From Palsa-892 sp035295845 (GTDB lineage Bacteria; Pseudomonadota; Alphaproteobacteria; Rhizobiales; Xanthobacteraceae), in assembly GCA_035295845.1 (NCBI GenBank), contig DATGIF010000032.1, positions 62,001 to 126,000 on the forward strand: a stretch of 64,000 nt of DNA, given 5' to 3'. Shown here piece by piece: positions 22,798 through 29,370 of the stretch. The first letter of the stretch is position 1. Each line of letters begins with the position of its first letter. A program made the translations under genes and the position numbers. The notes under the pieces are model-generated. The model had not been told where the DNA came from. It worked only from the letters and a program-made list of their open reading frames with translations, and ran no database searches.

Positions 22798-22816
22798 GTA
22801 ACCACGCGAGGTAACC
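22798..22816 (+). repeat. Repeat family 1 directly before a start codon
   Basis: GTAACC-ACGCGA-GGTAACC, ending exactly at the base before ATG 22817. The GAGG core is the ribosome-binding site. The two halves could pair in the mRNA and hide that site. Confidence 0.85.
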
Positions 22817-23059
22817 ATGCGCCTCGATGAATTGCCGTTCCTCACCAACGGTGACGGCGGCACAACGAAGATGCTGCTCGGCCGCGACGGGATTTTTTAC
22901 TTTGTGCGGCGTGAGGAAAACAACCTGTTCACGATCTCACACACCTGCTCGCGTGACTGGGACGGGCAAGGCGACATGTTCTTCAAGCACAAGAACATCG
23001 ACGCTGCGTCCGCCCAGTGCATCCTCAACCACATTACCTGCGGAGGTAACGATGGCTAG
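22817..23059 (+). CDS. Paralog family member A (LxELPF...DAxxAQ, 80 aa)
   Basis: 80 residues. It begins RLDELPFLTNGD, has two beta-like strands (GIFYFVRREE, LFTISHTCSRDW) and ends NIDAASAQCILNHI. This shares the N-terminal L-x-[DE]-L-P and the C-terminal D-A/P-x-x-A-Q-x-x-L motif with the proteins at 23,308, 23,529, 24,077 and 24,641. The last codons contain the ribosome site of the next gene, an 8-nt overlap. Function unknown; no membrane or signal segment. Confidence 0.6.
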   Translation: MRLDELPFLTNGDGGTTKMLLGRDGIFYFVRREENNLFTISHTCSRDWDGQGDMFFKHKNIDAASAQCILNHITCGGNDG

Positions 23060-23318
23060 GTACTACGGCGCCGTGCAAGGCGGCAACGGCGAAGGTTCGC
23101 GGGTTGGCCACGCGTCGACGGGACTGAGGGTATCGGCGACCTCGCGGAGCGAGGCGATCCACGTGCGGCTCTTTGCGATGGACGTCGGCGACGTAGAGAT
23201 AAACGGCGTGTCGATCGTGATCGAGTTGAACCCCGGTCGGCGCCACACCCTATTCCATGGTCCGATCGAGAAGCTCGCGGAGTACGCGCTGGCGCAGGAG
23301 ATGCTGCGTGCTGCTTAG
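23052..23318 (+). CDS. Small early protein (88 aa)
   Basis: ATG 23052 follows GGAGGTAACG (repeat family 1 copy at 23,033-23,050). 88 residues, beginning ARYYGAVQGGNGEGSRVGH, with a Ser/Thr-rich segment then a hydrophobic beta segment (VEINGVSIVIELN). It overlaps the preceding gene by 8 nt and the next (GTG 23308) by 11 nt. Not related to the paralog family; unknown function. Confidence 0.6.
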   Translation: MARYYGAVQGGNGEGSRVGHASTGLRVSATSRSEAIHVRLFAMDVGDVEINGVSIVIELNPGRRHTLFHGPIEKLAEYALAQEMLRAA

Positions 23319-23532
23319 TGATCTACCGCTTGAGAAAGGATTATGGACGCGGGTTAAAGCGCCGCATGGCGCTTACCTGGTGATCCTATTGAGCGCCGTG
23401 GATAGCGCCTACTCGATACATTTTCAGAAGCGCGATGGTCGCGGCCGCATGAAAAGGTTCGATGACCTCGATGCTCCGACGGCGCAGGCGGTTCTGTGGA
23501 AACTCATTCCCCGGTGGAGACCGAAGCTATGA
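23308..23532 (+). CDS. Paralog family member B (74 aa, GTG start)
   Basis: Start GTG 23308, preceded by CAGGAG. Protein begins LLSDLPLEKGL and ends DLDAPTAQAVLWKL, matching the family A motifs; the middle is beta-like (YLVILLSAV, YSIHFQKRDG). The stop overlaps the ATG of the next paralog (ATGA). Likely arisen by local duplication. Function unknown. Confidence 0.6.
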   Translation: MLLSDLPLEKGLWTRVKAPHGAYLVILLSAVDSAYSIHFQKRDGRGRMKRFDDLDAPTAQAVLWKLIPRWRPKL

Positions 23533-23789
23533 CGCTCGACGAGATACCGTGGGAAGAGCCGGTGGACGATGGCTCGCTATGGAAATACGCGCACGTGGTC
23601 ACGGACGACGGCTACATCTCTATTTGGATGCGAGCCAACTCGACACCGTTCTACGATCTTGTCTACCGATACAAAAACAACAAAGTCACAGAGACCTGGC
23701 GGCGGCTCGACCCACTTCAGGCCCAGTGCATCCTGATCGAACTCACAGGTAACCAGCGAGGTAACAATGACCCGCATAGTGCCGCCTGA
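23529..23789 (+). CDS. Paralog family member C (86 aa)
   Basis: ATG 23529 overlaps the upstream TGA. The protein begins MTLDEIPWEEP, has strands WKYAHVVTDD and ISIWMRAN, and carries RLDPLQAQCILIELTG, the family C-terminal motif, followed by 16 extra residues that overlap the next gene. A copy of repeat family 1 lies within this extension (23,748-23,765). Confidence 0.6.
   Translation: MTLDEIPWEEPVDDGSLWKYAHVVTDDGYISIWMRANSTPFYDLVYRYKNNKVTETWRRLDPLQAQCILIELTGNQRGNNDPHSAA
23748..23765 (+). repeat. Repeat family 1, copy before ATG 23767
   Basis: GGTAACC-AGCGA-GGTAAC, the right half ending one base before the ATG of the next gene and forming its ribosome-binding site. It lies within the last codons of the upstream paralog gene. 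Confidence 0.75.
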
Positions 23790-24084
23790 CGAAATCATGC
23801 GCGCCGCACAGGCGCAGATCGAAGCCCTAGGTCGTGGTCGCTGGAGAGCGATCAAGGACGAGGCTCGCCGGCGCATGGCGCAGCCGCGCTCGTGGCGCGC
23901 GATCGCGCGCGACGCGCTCCGCAAGGCCAACTCCGACCCGAAGTTCGCGCTGCATAACGGCAACGCCATGTTCAAGTGCGAGCAACTGTTCCGCATGGCC
24001 GAGCACATGAAAGCGAACAACGGACCTGGCTTGCAGCTCGACGCCGAGACGGCCTCGCTGTTGGGACTGCCGCTCGATGAGTAG
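23767..24084 (+). CDS. Charged helical early protein (105 aa)
   Basis: 105 residues; starts TRIVPPDEIMRAAQAQIEAL, highly basic centre (RGRWRAIKDEARRRMAQPRSWRA...), then a helix with CEQLFRMAEHM, and an acidic C-terminal end. This suggests DNA or RNA binding, but no fold is recognised. It overlaps the next gene by 8 nt. Confidence 0.55.
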   Translation: MTRIVPPDEIMRAAQAQIEALGRGRWRAIKDEARRRMAQPRSWRAIARDALRKANSDPKFALHNGNAMFKCEQLFRMAEHMKANNGPGLQLDAETASLLGLPLDE

Positions 24085-24340
24085 GCGCGCACTCACGATT
24101 GGCGATTTGAAGTTTTTGCCGTGCCATCGACCACCGGGCGGCACGCCGAGATTGGTTGTCGAAAAAGCCTGCGTGAACCGCGCTGACGGCGCGCGCATTG
24201 AGTTCATGCGCACGAATTACTCGCCGCACGCTATGACGGTCATCTACACGCGGCCCAAACTCCAAACGCTAGAATGGTACGATCGTGACCCGCTCGAAGC
24301 GCAACTGCTGCTCAACGCTTTTCGGCAAGGCGAAATGTAA
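24077..24340 (+). CDS. Paralog family member D (87 aa)
   Basis: Contains DRDPLEAQLLLNAF at the C-terminus, an N-terminal ALTIGDLKFLP, and two Cys in the central part, matching the family pattern, though the N-terminus is less conserved. The codons at 24,085-24,097 include a copy of repeat family 2 (GCGCGCACTCACG). Function unknown. Confidence 0.6.
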   Translation: MSRRALTIGDLKFLPCHRPPGGTPRLVVEKACVNRADGARIEFMRTNYSPHAMTVIYTRPKLQTLEWYDRDPLEAQLLLNAFRQGEM

Positions 24341-24515
24341 ACTCTTTGTCGGCACGGAGAAAGACTGGATACCGCACCTAAAGGCGATCGAGAAACTCGA
24401 AATCGGCGAGGGGTGGAACGAGCTGGTCAGCGATCATAGGTTCGAAACCCTCTGCGAACTCCGCGCGCAAGGCAAGATCAAGAAGAAGCGCCGATCGAAG
24501 AAGCCTACCAAATAA
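24285..24515 (+). CDS. Small basic early protein (76 aa), uncertain start
   Basis: An open frame from GTG 24285 to 24515; no closer start codon exists in frame, so it either uses this GTG, overlapping the previous gene by 56 nt, or is not expressed. The part downstream of 24,340 reads as a real protein (DWIPHLKAIEKLEIGEGWNEL, then a lysine/arginine tail KKKRRSKK). The long basic tail suggests nucleic-acid binding. Function unknown. Confidence 0.4.
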   Translation: MTRSKRNCCSTLFGKAKCKLFVGTEKDWIPHLKAIEKLEIGEGWNELVSDHRFETLCELRAQGKIKKKRRSKKPTK

Positions 24516-24538
24516 CACCACCGAACCACGAAATCACG
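24514..24538 (+). repeat. Repeat family 3, left copy of a pair
   Basis: AACACCACCGAACCACGAAATC core; 87 nt further lies the inverted copy ATGGTCTGGTGGTGAGATG (24,625-24,643), so the two bracket a 29-codon ORF. The right copy contains the ribosome site and ATG of the next gene. Confidence 0.65.
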
Positions 24539-24549
24539 GAACCCCGCTG

Positions 24550-24639
24550 ATGCTCACTCCACTCGCTGCCTACGCCGCCGCGGTAACCTCGCTGGGTTAC
24601 GTCGCCTGGCTATTGGGTCATTCGATGGTCTGGTGGTGA
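24550..24639 (+). CDS. 29-residue single-helix membrane peptide
   Basis: ATG 24550 to TGA 24637-24639. Protein is hydrophobic (LTPLAAYAAAVTSLGYVAWLL, then GHSMVWW), a single transmembrane segment with a Trp-Trp end. Its codons carry one copy of repeat family 1 (24,582-24,600) and its end carries one of family 3, so coding and repeat functions overlap. Ribosome site is weak (no clear GGAG), so the gene is uncertain. Confidence 0.35.
   Translation: MLTPLAAYAAAVTSLGYVAWLLGHSMVWW
24582..24600 (+). repeat. Repeat family 1 inside the small membrane peptide ORF
   Basis: GGTAACC-TCGCTG-GGTTAC, 40 bases upstream of the next start and inside another ORF. The same inner spacer TCGCTG also occurs at 40,246-40,251. 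Confidence 0.7.
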
Positions 24640-24640
24640 G

Positions 24641-24934
24641 ATGAAACTGGAGCATCTCGACTGGCGAGACGCTGAACTTCCACCGGGTCGCGTGGAGTGG
24701 ACACATTGGGCACCACTGACCGACAACAAGTTTGGCGGTCGCCGCGCCGACCACATGATGGTTTGGCGAAGCAAAAACGGCACCAAGTATTGCATCGTCG
24801 GTTTCGACAGCAGCGAGAAGTTCGGCTGGCCGAACAAGGGCACTGATCTGTCCGTGTGTTTGGACGCCGTGGAAGCGCAGGCGGTGATCTACGATCTATT
24901 GGAGCGTTGGAAGAAACGTGGACGAAGAAAATAA
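24641..24934 (+). CDS. Paralog family member E (97 aa)
   Basis: Begins MKLEHLDWRDAEL and ends CLDAVEAQAVIYDLLERW, the family C-terminal motif, followed by a basic tail GRRK. Its middle is Gly/Lys-rich with a beta strand YCIVGFDSS. The ATG is part of repeat family 3 (GGTGGTGAGATG). Function unknown. The next gene starts 17 nt before its end. Confidence 0.6.
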   Translation: MKLEHLDWRDAELPPGRVEWTHWAPLTDNKFGGRRADHMMVWRSKNGTKYCIVGFDSSEKFGWPNKGTDLSVCLDAVEAQAVIYDLLERWKKRGRRK

Positions 24935-25250
24935 GGACGAATACGCCGAGCTGGAGATTCCCGATTTTCTGAAACGCAAGCGTGGCGAGGTGCGAGAAGC
25001 GCCGATCGAAGTGGCGCGCACTCACGAACCAAAAACGCCCGAACCAAAGCCGGCAAATACAGCCGTCGAAATCGCGGCGCTCGAACAACGCATCAAGTAT
25101 TTGCGCGACCGAAATCGCCGACTGGAAGCCGGCCCAGTGCCGGAACATCCACACCACAAGTTCAGGCAGGATCGCACGCTCGATCTGAACGACGGGCTTA
25201 TCCGGTCGCTTCAGAAGAAGCTAGACCGCCTGAAAAATTCCGCCGAGTAA
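24918..25250 (+). CDS. Charged helical early protein (110 aa)
   Basis: GTG start 24918 within the end of the paralog gene. 110 residues, acidic N-terminus, then Lys/Pro linker and a helix IAALEQRIKYLRDRNRRL, with a C-terminal coil QKKLDRLK. The codons at 25,014-25,026 contain repeat family 2 in a different reading frame from other coding copies (Ala-Arg-Thr-His). Function unknown. Confidence 0.55.
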   Translation: MDEENKDEYAELEIPDFLKRKRGEVREAPIEVARTHEPKTPEPKPANTAVEIAALEQRIKYLRDRNRRLEAGPVPEHPHHKFRQDRTLDLNDGLIRSLQKKLDRLKNSAE

Positions 25251-25265
25251 CCCCGCAAGGTTACC
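25247..25265 (+). repeat. Repeat family 1, copy at 25,247
   Basis: GTAACC-CCGCAA-GGTTACC, just after the stop of the 110-residue gene and 44 nt before the next start, so it is not a ribosome site here. Confidence 0.7.
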
Positions 25266-25309
25266 CACGCGATACTCAAACGCGCGACGCTGCGCGCAGG
25301 GGTGAGCCC

Positions 25310-25618
25310 ATGAACTATGTCGAGGCGATCAAGAAGAAGCTGGATGCGCACGGTGTGACCGATGCCGACATCTGGATGGACGTCGAGCTGCCGGTTCGAT
25401 TGGGGAACGGCAATGTCGGGTTTCCGCAAACGAACGCCGCCCGCAGCAAGCAAATTTACTGGCGCGCGATGATGGAAGAGCTGGGCGGCTTCCTCGACAA
25501 GTTCGACACGACGCCGGCGCCGAACGATTGGTACATCAAATATCTCCGCGCGCGTGCGCGCCGCCGCCTGTGGAAAACCCTCAAGCAACACGTTCGCTGG
25601 TTCTTCCACCTCGACTGA
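25310..25618 (+). CDS. Early phage protein (102 aa), unknown
   Basis: 102 residues; N-terminal helix NYVEAIKKKLDAHGV, then DADIWMDVELP and C-terminal helices rich in Arg and Trp (RARARRRLWKTLKQ). No signal peptide. It shows alternating helices; no domain is recognised. It is preceded by a purine-rich ribosome site (AGGGGTGAGCCC). Confidence 0.55.
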   Translation: MNYVEAIKKKLDAHGVTDADIWMDVELPVRLGNGNVGFPQTNAARSKQIYWRAMMEELGGFLDKFDTTPAPNDWYIKYLRARARRRLWKTLKQHVRWFFHLD

Positions 25619-25643
25619 CCACCCACACCTTGGAGCCACCACC

Positions 25644-25692
25644 ATGGCCAACGAAAAATACTTTCGACAACGATGAGCTGCTTATCGACGTC
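25644..25692 (+). other. Apparent +1 frameshift at the 5' end of the DUF6878-like gene
   Basis: ATG 25644 (good upstream GGAG) opens an 11-codon frame that stops at once. The larger downstream protein frame continues this reading if one base is skipped in the run of five A at 25,654-25,658, giving Met-Ala-Asn-Glu-Asn-Thr-Phe-Asp. Either a sequencing or assembly error in the A-run, a programmed +1 shift, or a dead start with re-initiation at ATG 25693. Confidence 0.5.
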
Positions 25693-26070
25693 ATGAAGAA
25701 GCATGGCATCACCAAGCTGGTCGTCGACTTCGATGGCGCCGGCGATAGCGGCCAGATCAGCGACTTCCTGGTCGAGGGTCTGACGGAAGGTAACCTTGAC
25801 GGGTTATTTTTCGAACGCCTGATTTCCGACGGCAGCCGAGCCCGAATGCCGCTGCGGGAAGCGATCGAGGAATTCGTTTACGCGATCATCAACCGGCCGG
25901 GGATCGACTGGTACAACAACGATGGTGGCTTTGGCCGGGTCGAAGTCGTCGCGGACACCGGCCAGGTGCTGCTCGAAATGAACGAGCGGTTCACCGACTC
26001 CAAGCATTCCCATTGGGATTACTCGACGGGCAACAAGGTCCGCAGCCGGCAGCGGAAGAAAAATGGCTGA
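25693..26070 (+). CDS. DUF6878-like protein
   Basis: 125 residues from ATG 25693, MKKHGITKLVVDFDGAGDSGQI, then FVYAIINRPGIDWYNNDGGFGRVE and a C-terminal HSHWDY. The FDGAGDSG motif and the later Asn-Asp-Gly-Gly-Xaa-Gly stretch match small alphaproteobacterial proteins of the DUF6878 type, whose role is unknown. The native N-terminus probably begins at 25,644 in another frame. It overlaps the next gene by 8 nt. Confidence 0.55.
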   Translation: MKKHGITKLVVDFDGAGDSGQISDFLVEGLTEGNLDGLFFERLISDGSRARMPLREAIEEFVYAIINRPGIDWYNNDGGFGRVEVVADTGQVLLEMNERFTDSKHSHWDYSTGNKVRSRQRKKNG

Positions 26071-26410
26071 CCCCTATCACCACGCGAGGTCGAGCGCGAA
26101 GAAGTGGGGTGGAACGCCGGAAGATTACCTGCACATCCACCAATGGTTCGACGGATCGAAGGCGATCAGTTGCGACTTTCGACATCGCGCGCTGCGCCAT
26201 CACGCCGAGGGCATCATGCTCTGCGTGCAGCTCTTTGGACCGATCGTGAAGATCAGCACCGGCCGCGAAGTACCGACTCGGTGGGTTGGCGAGCAGCACG
26301 TTCAAGAGGACTTCGGACATATCCCGTCGTTCGTCGACTGGATGCGGGCGATCAAGCCTGAGCCCTGGATGGGCCGCGTGCCGAAGTTACCTGACGAGGT
26401 TACGAAATGA
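26063..26410 (+). CDS. DUF6915-like protein
   Basis: 115 residues: MADPYHHARSSAKKWGG, then YLHIHQWFDGSK, DFRHRALRHHAEGI and IGEQHV-like GEQHVQEDFGHIPSFVDWM. These conserved blocks, dense in His and Trp, are those of DUF6915, commonly found in phages and plasmids of alphaproteobacteria. Function not known. It precedes a family 1 repeat by its final codons (26,385-26,403). Confidence 0.65.
   Translation: MADPYHHARSSAKKWGGTPEDYLHIHQWFDGSKAISCDFRHRALRHHAEGIMLCVQLFGPIVKISTGREVPTRWVGEQHVQEDFGHIPSFVDWMRAIKPEPWMGRVPKLPDEVTK
26385..26403 (+). repeat. Repeat family 1 before ATG 26407
   Basis: AGTTACC-TGACGA-GGTTAC, ending three bases before the ATG; the GAGG of the repeat is the ribosome site for the 101-residue protein. 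Confidence 0.8.
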
Positions 26411-26712
26411 AGGGCGTCCCGAAGCTCTTCTATGCCGGCAAGGAAACCAAGTTCGTTGAGTGGCTTCGGCTGTGCCAACACGAAGGCGGCGCCCGGCTGC
26501 CGTTCATTCCAAAGTCTGTTTACTCCAAATCCCCGTCTTGGAATCCAAACGAGACCAGACTCGCTTTCGGGCTTGTCGAGATGCGGCGCGCCGGGCCGCG
26601 CAAGGGCAAGCGTTACCTCCTCACGGAAGCGGGTCGCGGGTTCCTCGAATTGCTCGACAAAGACCGACCGGCCGCCGAGCTGATGCTCGCGCTCATTGGA
26701 CAGAAATCATGA
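26407..26712 (+). CDS. Early phage protein, possible winged helix (101 aa)
   Basis: 101 residues. MKGVPKLFYAGKETKFVEWLRLCQ, then a region GLVEMRRAGPRKGKRYLLTEAGRGFLELL that reads like a wing-helix terminal (small regulators end KxRxYxLTxxG), so a winged HTH is possible. No signal peptide. It overlaps the nuclease gene (ATGA). Function unknown. Confidence 0.5.
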   Translation: MKGVPKLFYAGKETKFVEWLRLCQHEGGARLPFIPKSVYSKSPSWNPNETRLAFGLVEMRRAGPRKGKRYLLTEAGRGFLELLDKDRPAAELMLALIGQKS

Positions 26713-27116
26713 CGCCGATCATATGCAAGTGGCTGGGGTTGTGCGCACTCACGATCGCGCAATCCGGCACGCTATCGGGATACGCACGCGTCCACGATGG
26801 CGACACCATCCGCGTGCAAGGCCAAAGCGTCCGCCTCCAGGGCGTTGACGCCGAGGAGCTGGACGAGCCGAACGGGCCGGCGGCGCGAGACGCGCTCATC
26901 GAAATCATCGGCAACGACCGCGTGACCTGCAAGTGGTCTGGTTGGTCGTACAATCGCGTGGTCGGCACCTGCGTTACCTCGCACGGTATCGAGATCAACG
27001 CAGAGATCATCCGCCGCGGGTTCGCGCTCGATTGCGCGCACTATTCCGGCGGCAAGTATCACCAGATCGAGCCGGATGGCGCGCGCCGTCGGCTTATCCA
27101 GAAACCCTACTGCTGA
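26709..27116 (+). CDS. Secreted SNase-type nuclease
   Basis: 135 residues, N-terminal signal ~1-24 (IICKWLGLCALTIAQSG). The staphylococcal-nuclease pattern is clear: ARVHDGDTIRV with Asp, VRLQGVDAEELDEPNG with Arg and Glu, and SYNRVVGTC with the second Arg; then GIEINAEIIRRGFA. These give the active-site Asp/Arg/Glu/Arg set. It would digest nucleic acids in the periplasm or medium. Two Cys pairs may form disulfides. Coupled by ATGA to the previous gene. Confidence 0.75.
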   Translation: MTPIICKWLGLCALTIAQSGTLSGYARVHDGDTIRVQGQSVRLQGVDAEELDEPNGPAARDALIEIIGNDRVTCKWSGWSYNRVVGTCVTSHGIEINAEIIRRGFALDCAHYSGGKYHQIEPDGARRRLIQKPYC

Positions 27117-27124
27117 GGAGCATC

Positions 27125-27253
27125 ATGCTGACCGCCACACTCATCGTCGTCGCGCTTCTGCTCCTCTTTATCTGGCGCTCGCTGGAGAAGATCGCTGGCC
27201 TGCTCTTGGCGTTGGCGAAACTCGCGCACGAGCGCGCCGCCGAACAGAAATAA
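27125..27253 (+). CDS. Small membrane protein (42 aa)
   Basis: ATG 27125 with GAGGAG seven bases upstream. One hydrophobic helix (TATLIVVALLLLFIW) followed by a short charged, Ala-rich helix ending Gln-Lys. It lies right after the secreted nuclease gene. No family recognised. Confidence 0.55.
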   Translation: MLTATLIVVALLLLFIWRSLEKIAGLLLALAKLAHERAAEQK

Positions 27254-27285
27254 ATTCCTGAACGATTTTGAAATGTGACCCCCGC

Positions 27286-27303
27286 GTAACCCTGCGGGGT
27301 TAC
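27286..27303 (+). repeat. Repeat family 1 copy before the kinase leader
   Basis: GTAACC-CTGCGG-GGTTAC, 35 nt upstream of the kinase start at 27,338, in a short gap. It is too far from the ATG to be its ribosome site. Confidence 0.65.
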
Positions 27304-27337
27304 TGGCGCATGTCTTCCACCTGCAAGAAAGCGATCA

Positions 27338-27880
27338 ATGAAACGTCTCGTCATCGGCATCACCGGAAAGATTGGCGCCGGCAAGAGCACGGCCGCCGTC
27401 GAATTCGAAGAGCTGGGCTTTGCGCGCGTGCGCTTCGCCGCGCCGTTCAAGAACATGATGCGTGCTCTCGGCCTCAACGACGAAGAGATAGAAGGCTCGC
27501 TGAAAGAAACGCCATGCGCGTTGCTCGGCGGCCGCACTCCGCGGCACGCGATGCAAACGCTCGGCTCCGAGTGGGGCCGCGACATGATCCATCCCGACCT
27601 CTGGATCAATGCATGGAAGCGTTCGTGCCAGATGCTGCCGTCCAAGCTGCATGTCGTCGCCGAGGATTGCCGATTTGAGAATGAAGCCCGCGCCATCAAA
27701 GCCGCGGGCGGTTTCATTTTGCGGATCGACCGGCCGGAACTGTTTCCGAAGTCGTCGCATCCCAGCGAGCTGATGAACTTCCCCGCCGACTACACGATCC
27801 AGAATTTCGGATCGCTGAAGGAATTCGTCGGCGACGTCCGCAAGTTTGTCCGTGAGCTGAAGAGATCCAAGGCCGCGTAA
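27338..27880 (+). CDS. Deoxynucleoside monophosphate kinase
   Basis: 180 residues. P-loop ITGKIGAGKS at ~8-17, then FARVRFAAPFKNMMRALG, GGRTPRHAMQTLGSEWGRDM and VVAEDCRFENEARAIKAAGG, the pattern of T4 gp1-like dNMP kinases encoded by phages. It phosphorylates deoxynucleotide monophosphates, feeding the DNA polymerase encoded downstream. Cytoplasmic, no signal. Followed by a family 1 repeat and the next gene. Confidence 0.8.
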   Translation: MKRLVIGITGKIGAGKSTAAVEFEELGFARVRFAAPFKNMMRALGLNDEEIEGSLKETPCALLGGRTPRHAMQTLGSEWGRDMIHPDLWINAWKRSCQMLPSKLHVVAEDCRFENEARAIKAAGGFILRIDRPELFPKSSHPSELMNFPADYTIQNFGSLKEFVGDVRKFVRELKRSKAA

Positions 27881-27894
27881 CCCCACGAGGTAAC
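27877..27894 (+). repeat. Repeat family 1 directly before ATG 27896
   Basis: GTAACC-CCACGA-GGTAAC, starting in the stop codon of the kinase gene and ending one base before the next ATG. It carries the GAGG ribosome site. Confidence 0.85.
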
Positions 27895-27895
27895 G

Positions 27896-28234
27896 ATGAA
27901 CTTCTCCATGATGCCCGACGACGGGCCGCCGCGGGTGGTCCGCTTCGTAACGGATGGATCGCTGGGCACTAGCACTGTCGCCGTGCTCGACAAGTCGCTG
28001 AACGTCCTCCGCGTCGACCGCGACTTTTTCGACAAGCTCACCAAGAGCGAGCAGTCGCTCGTCATCAAGACGCGGCGCGCGCGCCTCGCCGTCGAGACGA
28101 ATTCAGCCGGCAAGATCGAGCTGGTGCAGCCCGTCCGCCGCATTCCGTTTACGCGTCCGCCCCACCTGCGGCGCGTGAAGTCCCCGCCCACCCACACTCA
28201 GGAGCCCGTGAATGAAGTTGAACACTGTCCTTGA
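27896..28234 (+). CDS. Early phage protein (112 aa)
   Basis: 112 residues: MNFSMMPDDGPPRVVRFVTDG, then VLDKSLNVLRVDRDFFDKL, a strongly basic middle and a Pro/Thr-rich C-terminus that overlaps the AAA gene by 23 nt. Its first half is beta-rich. Function unknown; no membrane or Cys motif. Confidence 0.55.
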   Translation: MNFSMMPDDGPPRVVRFVTDGSLGTSTVAVLDKSLNVLRVDRDFFDKLTKSEQSLVIKTRRARLAVETNSAGKIELVQPVRRIPFTRPPHLRRVKSPPTHTQEPVNEVEHCP

Positions 28235-29282
28235 GCGCATCCCCGGCTGGTACGCCTCCGGGTATTGCGTCTATCTCAAGTCGTCGCCCGGCCGAGGAAA
28301 GACCACCGTCTTTTCCGAAGCGCCGGCGATCCTCTCGAAGAAGCTCGGTAAGAACTTCGGCCTCGTGATCATCAATGGGCCGTTGCTCAACCCGCCGGAC
28401 TCGGTCGGCTATCTCATGCCGCGCGAAATCGAGGGACACCTGGAGTCGCTGTTCTCCGATCCGTTCTGGTTCAGGACGGACGAAGGCAAGCGGCTCGATC
28501 AGTATGACGGCGGGATCGTCGTTGTCGACGAAGCCGACAAGATGGACACCGACGTCAAGAAGATCATCGGTGAGGCCGCCCTGTCTGGTCGCCTCGGTCC
28601 GCATCGCCTGCCGAAGGGCTGGCGCGTGTGGATGGCGGGTAACCGCAGCGAGGATCGTTCCGGTTCGACCAAGGAGCTGGACCATCTGATCAACCGCCGC
28701 ATGGAAATCGACGTCACCGACGACCTCGAATCGTGGGTCGACTGGGCGATGAACAACGGTGTGATGCCCCTCACCGTGGCGTTCGCTTCCCAGAACCCGC
28801 AGATCGTGTTCGCCGACAAGGTGCCTGACAAGCAGGGGCCGTGGTGCACGCCGCGGTCTCTGGTCGGTGCGGATCGGTATCTGCAAGCCATCTCCGAGAA
28901 GGGCAACATCCCCGACGATCCCACCGCGATGGAGGAAGTCGGAGGCATTATCGGTCAGGGTGCGACAGCGCAGTATTTCGCGTTCGTCAAGCTCGAGCGC
29001 GAGATGCCGAAGTACGAGACGATCGTCGCGGGTCCGGACAAGGCGAAGCTGCCGACGAAACCGGATGCCCAGATGCTCGTCTGTTACAACCTCGCGCACC
29101 GCGTCACGCAGAAGGACATCGTTCCCGTCATCAAGTACGTCGAACGGATGCCGAAGGAATTCAGCGTCACCTTCGCGAAGGCCGCGTGCAAGAAGGACAT
29201 CTCGCTGGTCTCCACGCCTGCGATGCAGAAGTGGTGCATGGAGAACAGCTCACTGATGGCGGCCATCTCCGGCGCGAAGTAA
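28212..29282 (+). CDS. MoxR-type AAA+ ATPase
   Basis: 356 residues. Walker A at SSPGRGKTT (~28-36), Walker B at GGIVVVDEADKMD (~98-110), sensor/arginine region at WMAGNRSEDRSGSTKELDHLINRR. The arrangement fits MoxR-family ATPases, which pair with a VWA-domain protein as a chaperone or metal-insertion machine. A VWA protein is encoded 1.1 kb downstream at 30,432, with three small genes between. Start ATG 28212 overlaps the previous frame. Confidence 0.8.
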   Translation: MKLNTVLERIPGWYASGYCVYLKSSPGRGKTTVFSEAPAILSKKLGKNFGLVIINGPLLNPPDSVGYLMPREIEGHLESLFSDPFWFRTDEGKRLDQYDGGIVVVDEADKMDTDVKKIIGEAALSGRLGPHRLPKGWRVWMAGNRSEDRSGSTKELDHLINRRMEIDVTDDLESWVDWAMNNGVMPLTVAFASQNPQIVFADKVPDKQGPWCTPRSLVGADRYLQAISEKGNIPDDPTAMEEVGGIIGQGATAQYFAFVKLEREMPKYETIVAGPDKAKLPTKPDAQMLVCYNLAHRVTQKDIVPVIKYVERMPKEFSVTFAKAACKKDISLVSTPAMQKWCMENSSLMAAISGAK

Positions 29283-29359
29283 TCGCACCGAAGATACGCC
29301 TGCCGGGCTCGTCGCGTCCCCCGCCCCCGCGAGCGGCGAGCCCGGCCCTTTACCTTGGA

Positions 29360-29366
29360 GGTAACC
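29360..29366 (+). promoter_or_regulatory. Repeat family 1 half-site as ribosome site for GTG 29371
   Basis: TTTACC-TTGGA-GGTAACC ends at 29,366, four bases before GTG 29371. GGAGG is the ribosome-binding site. It falls in a 90-nt gap after the AAA gene. Confidence 0.7.
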
Positions 29367-29370
29367 CACC

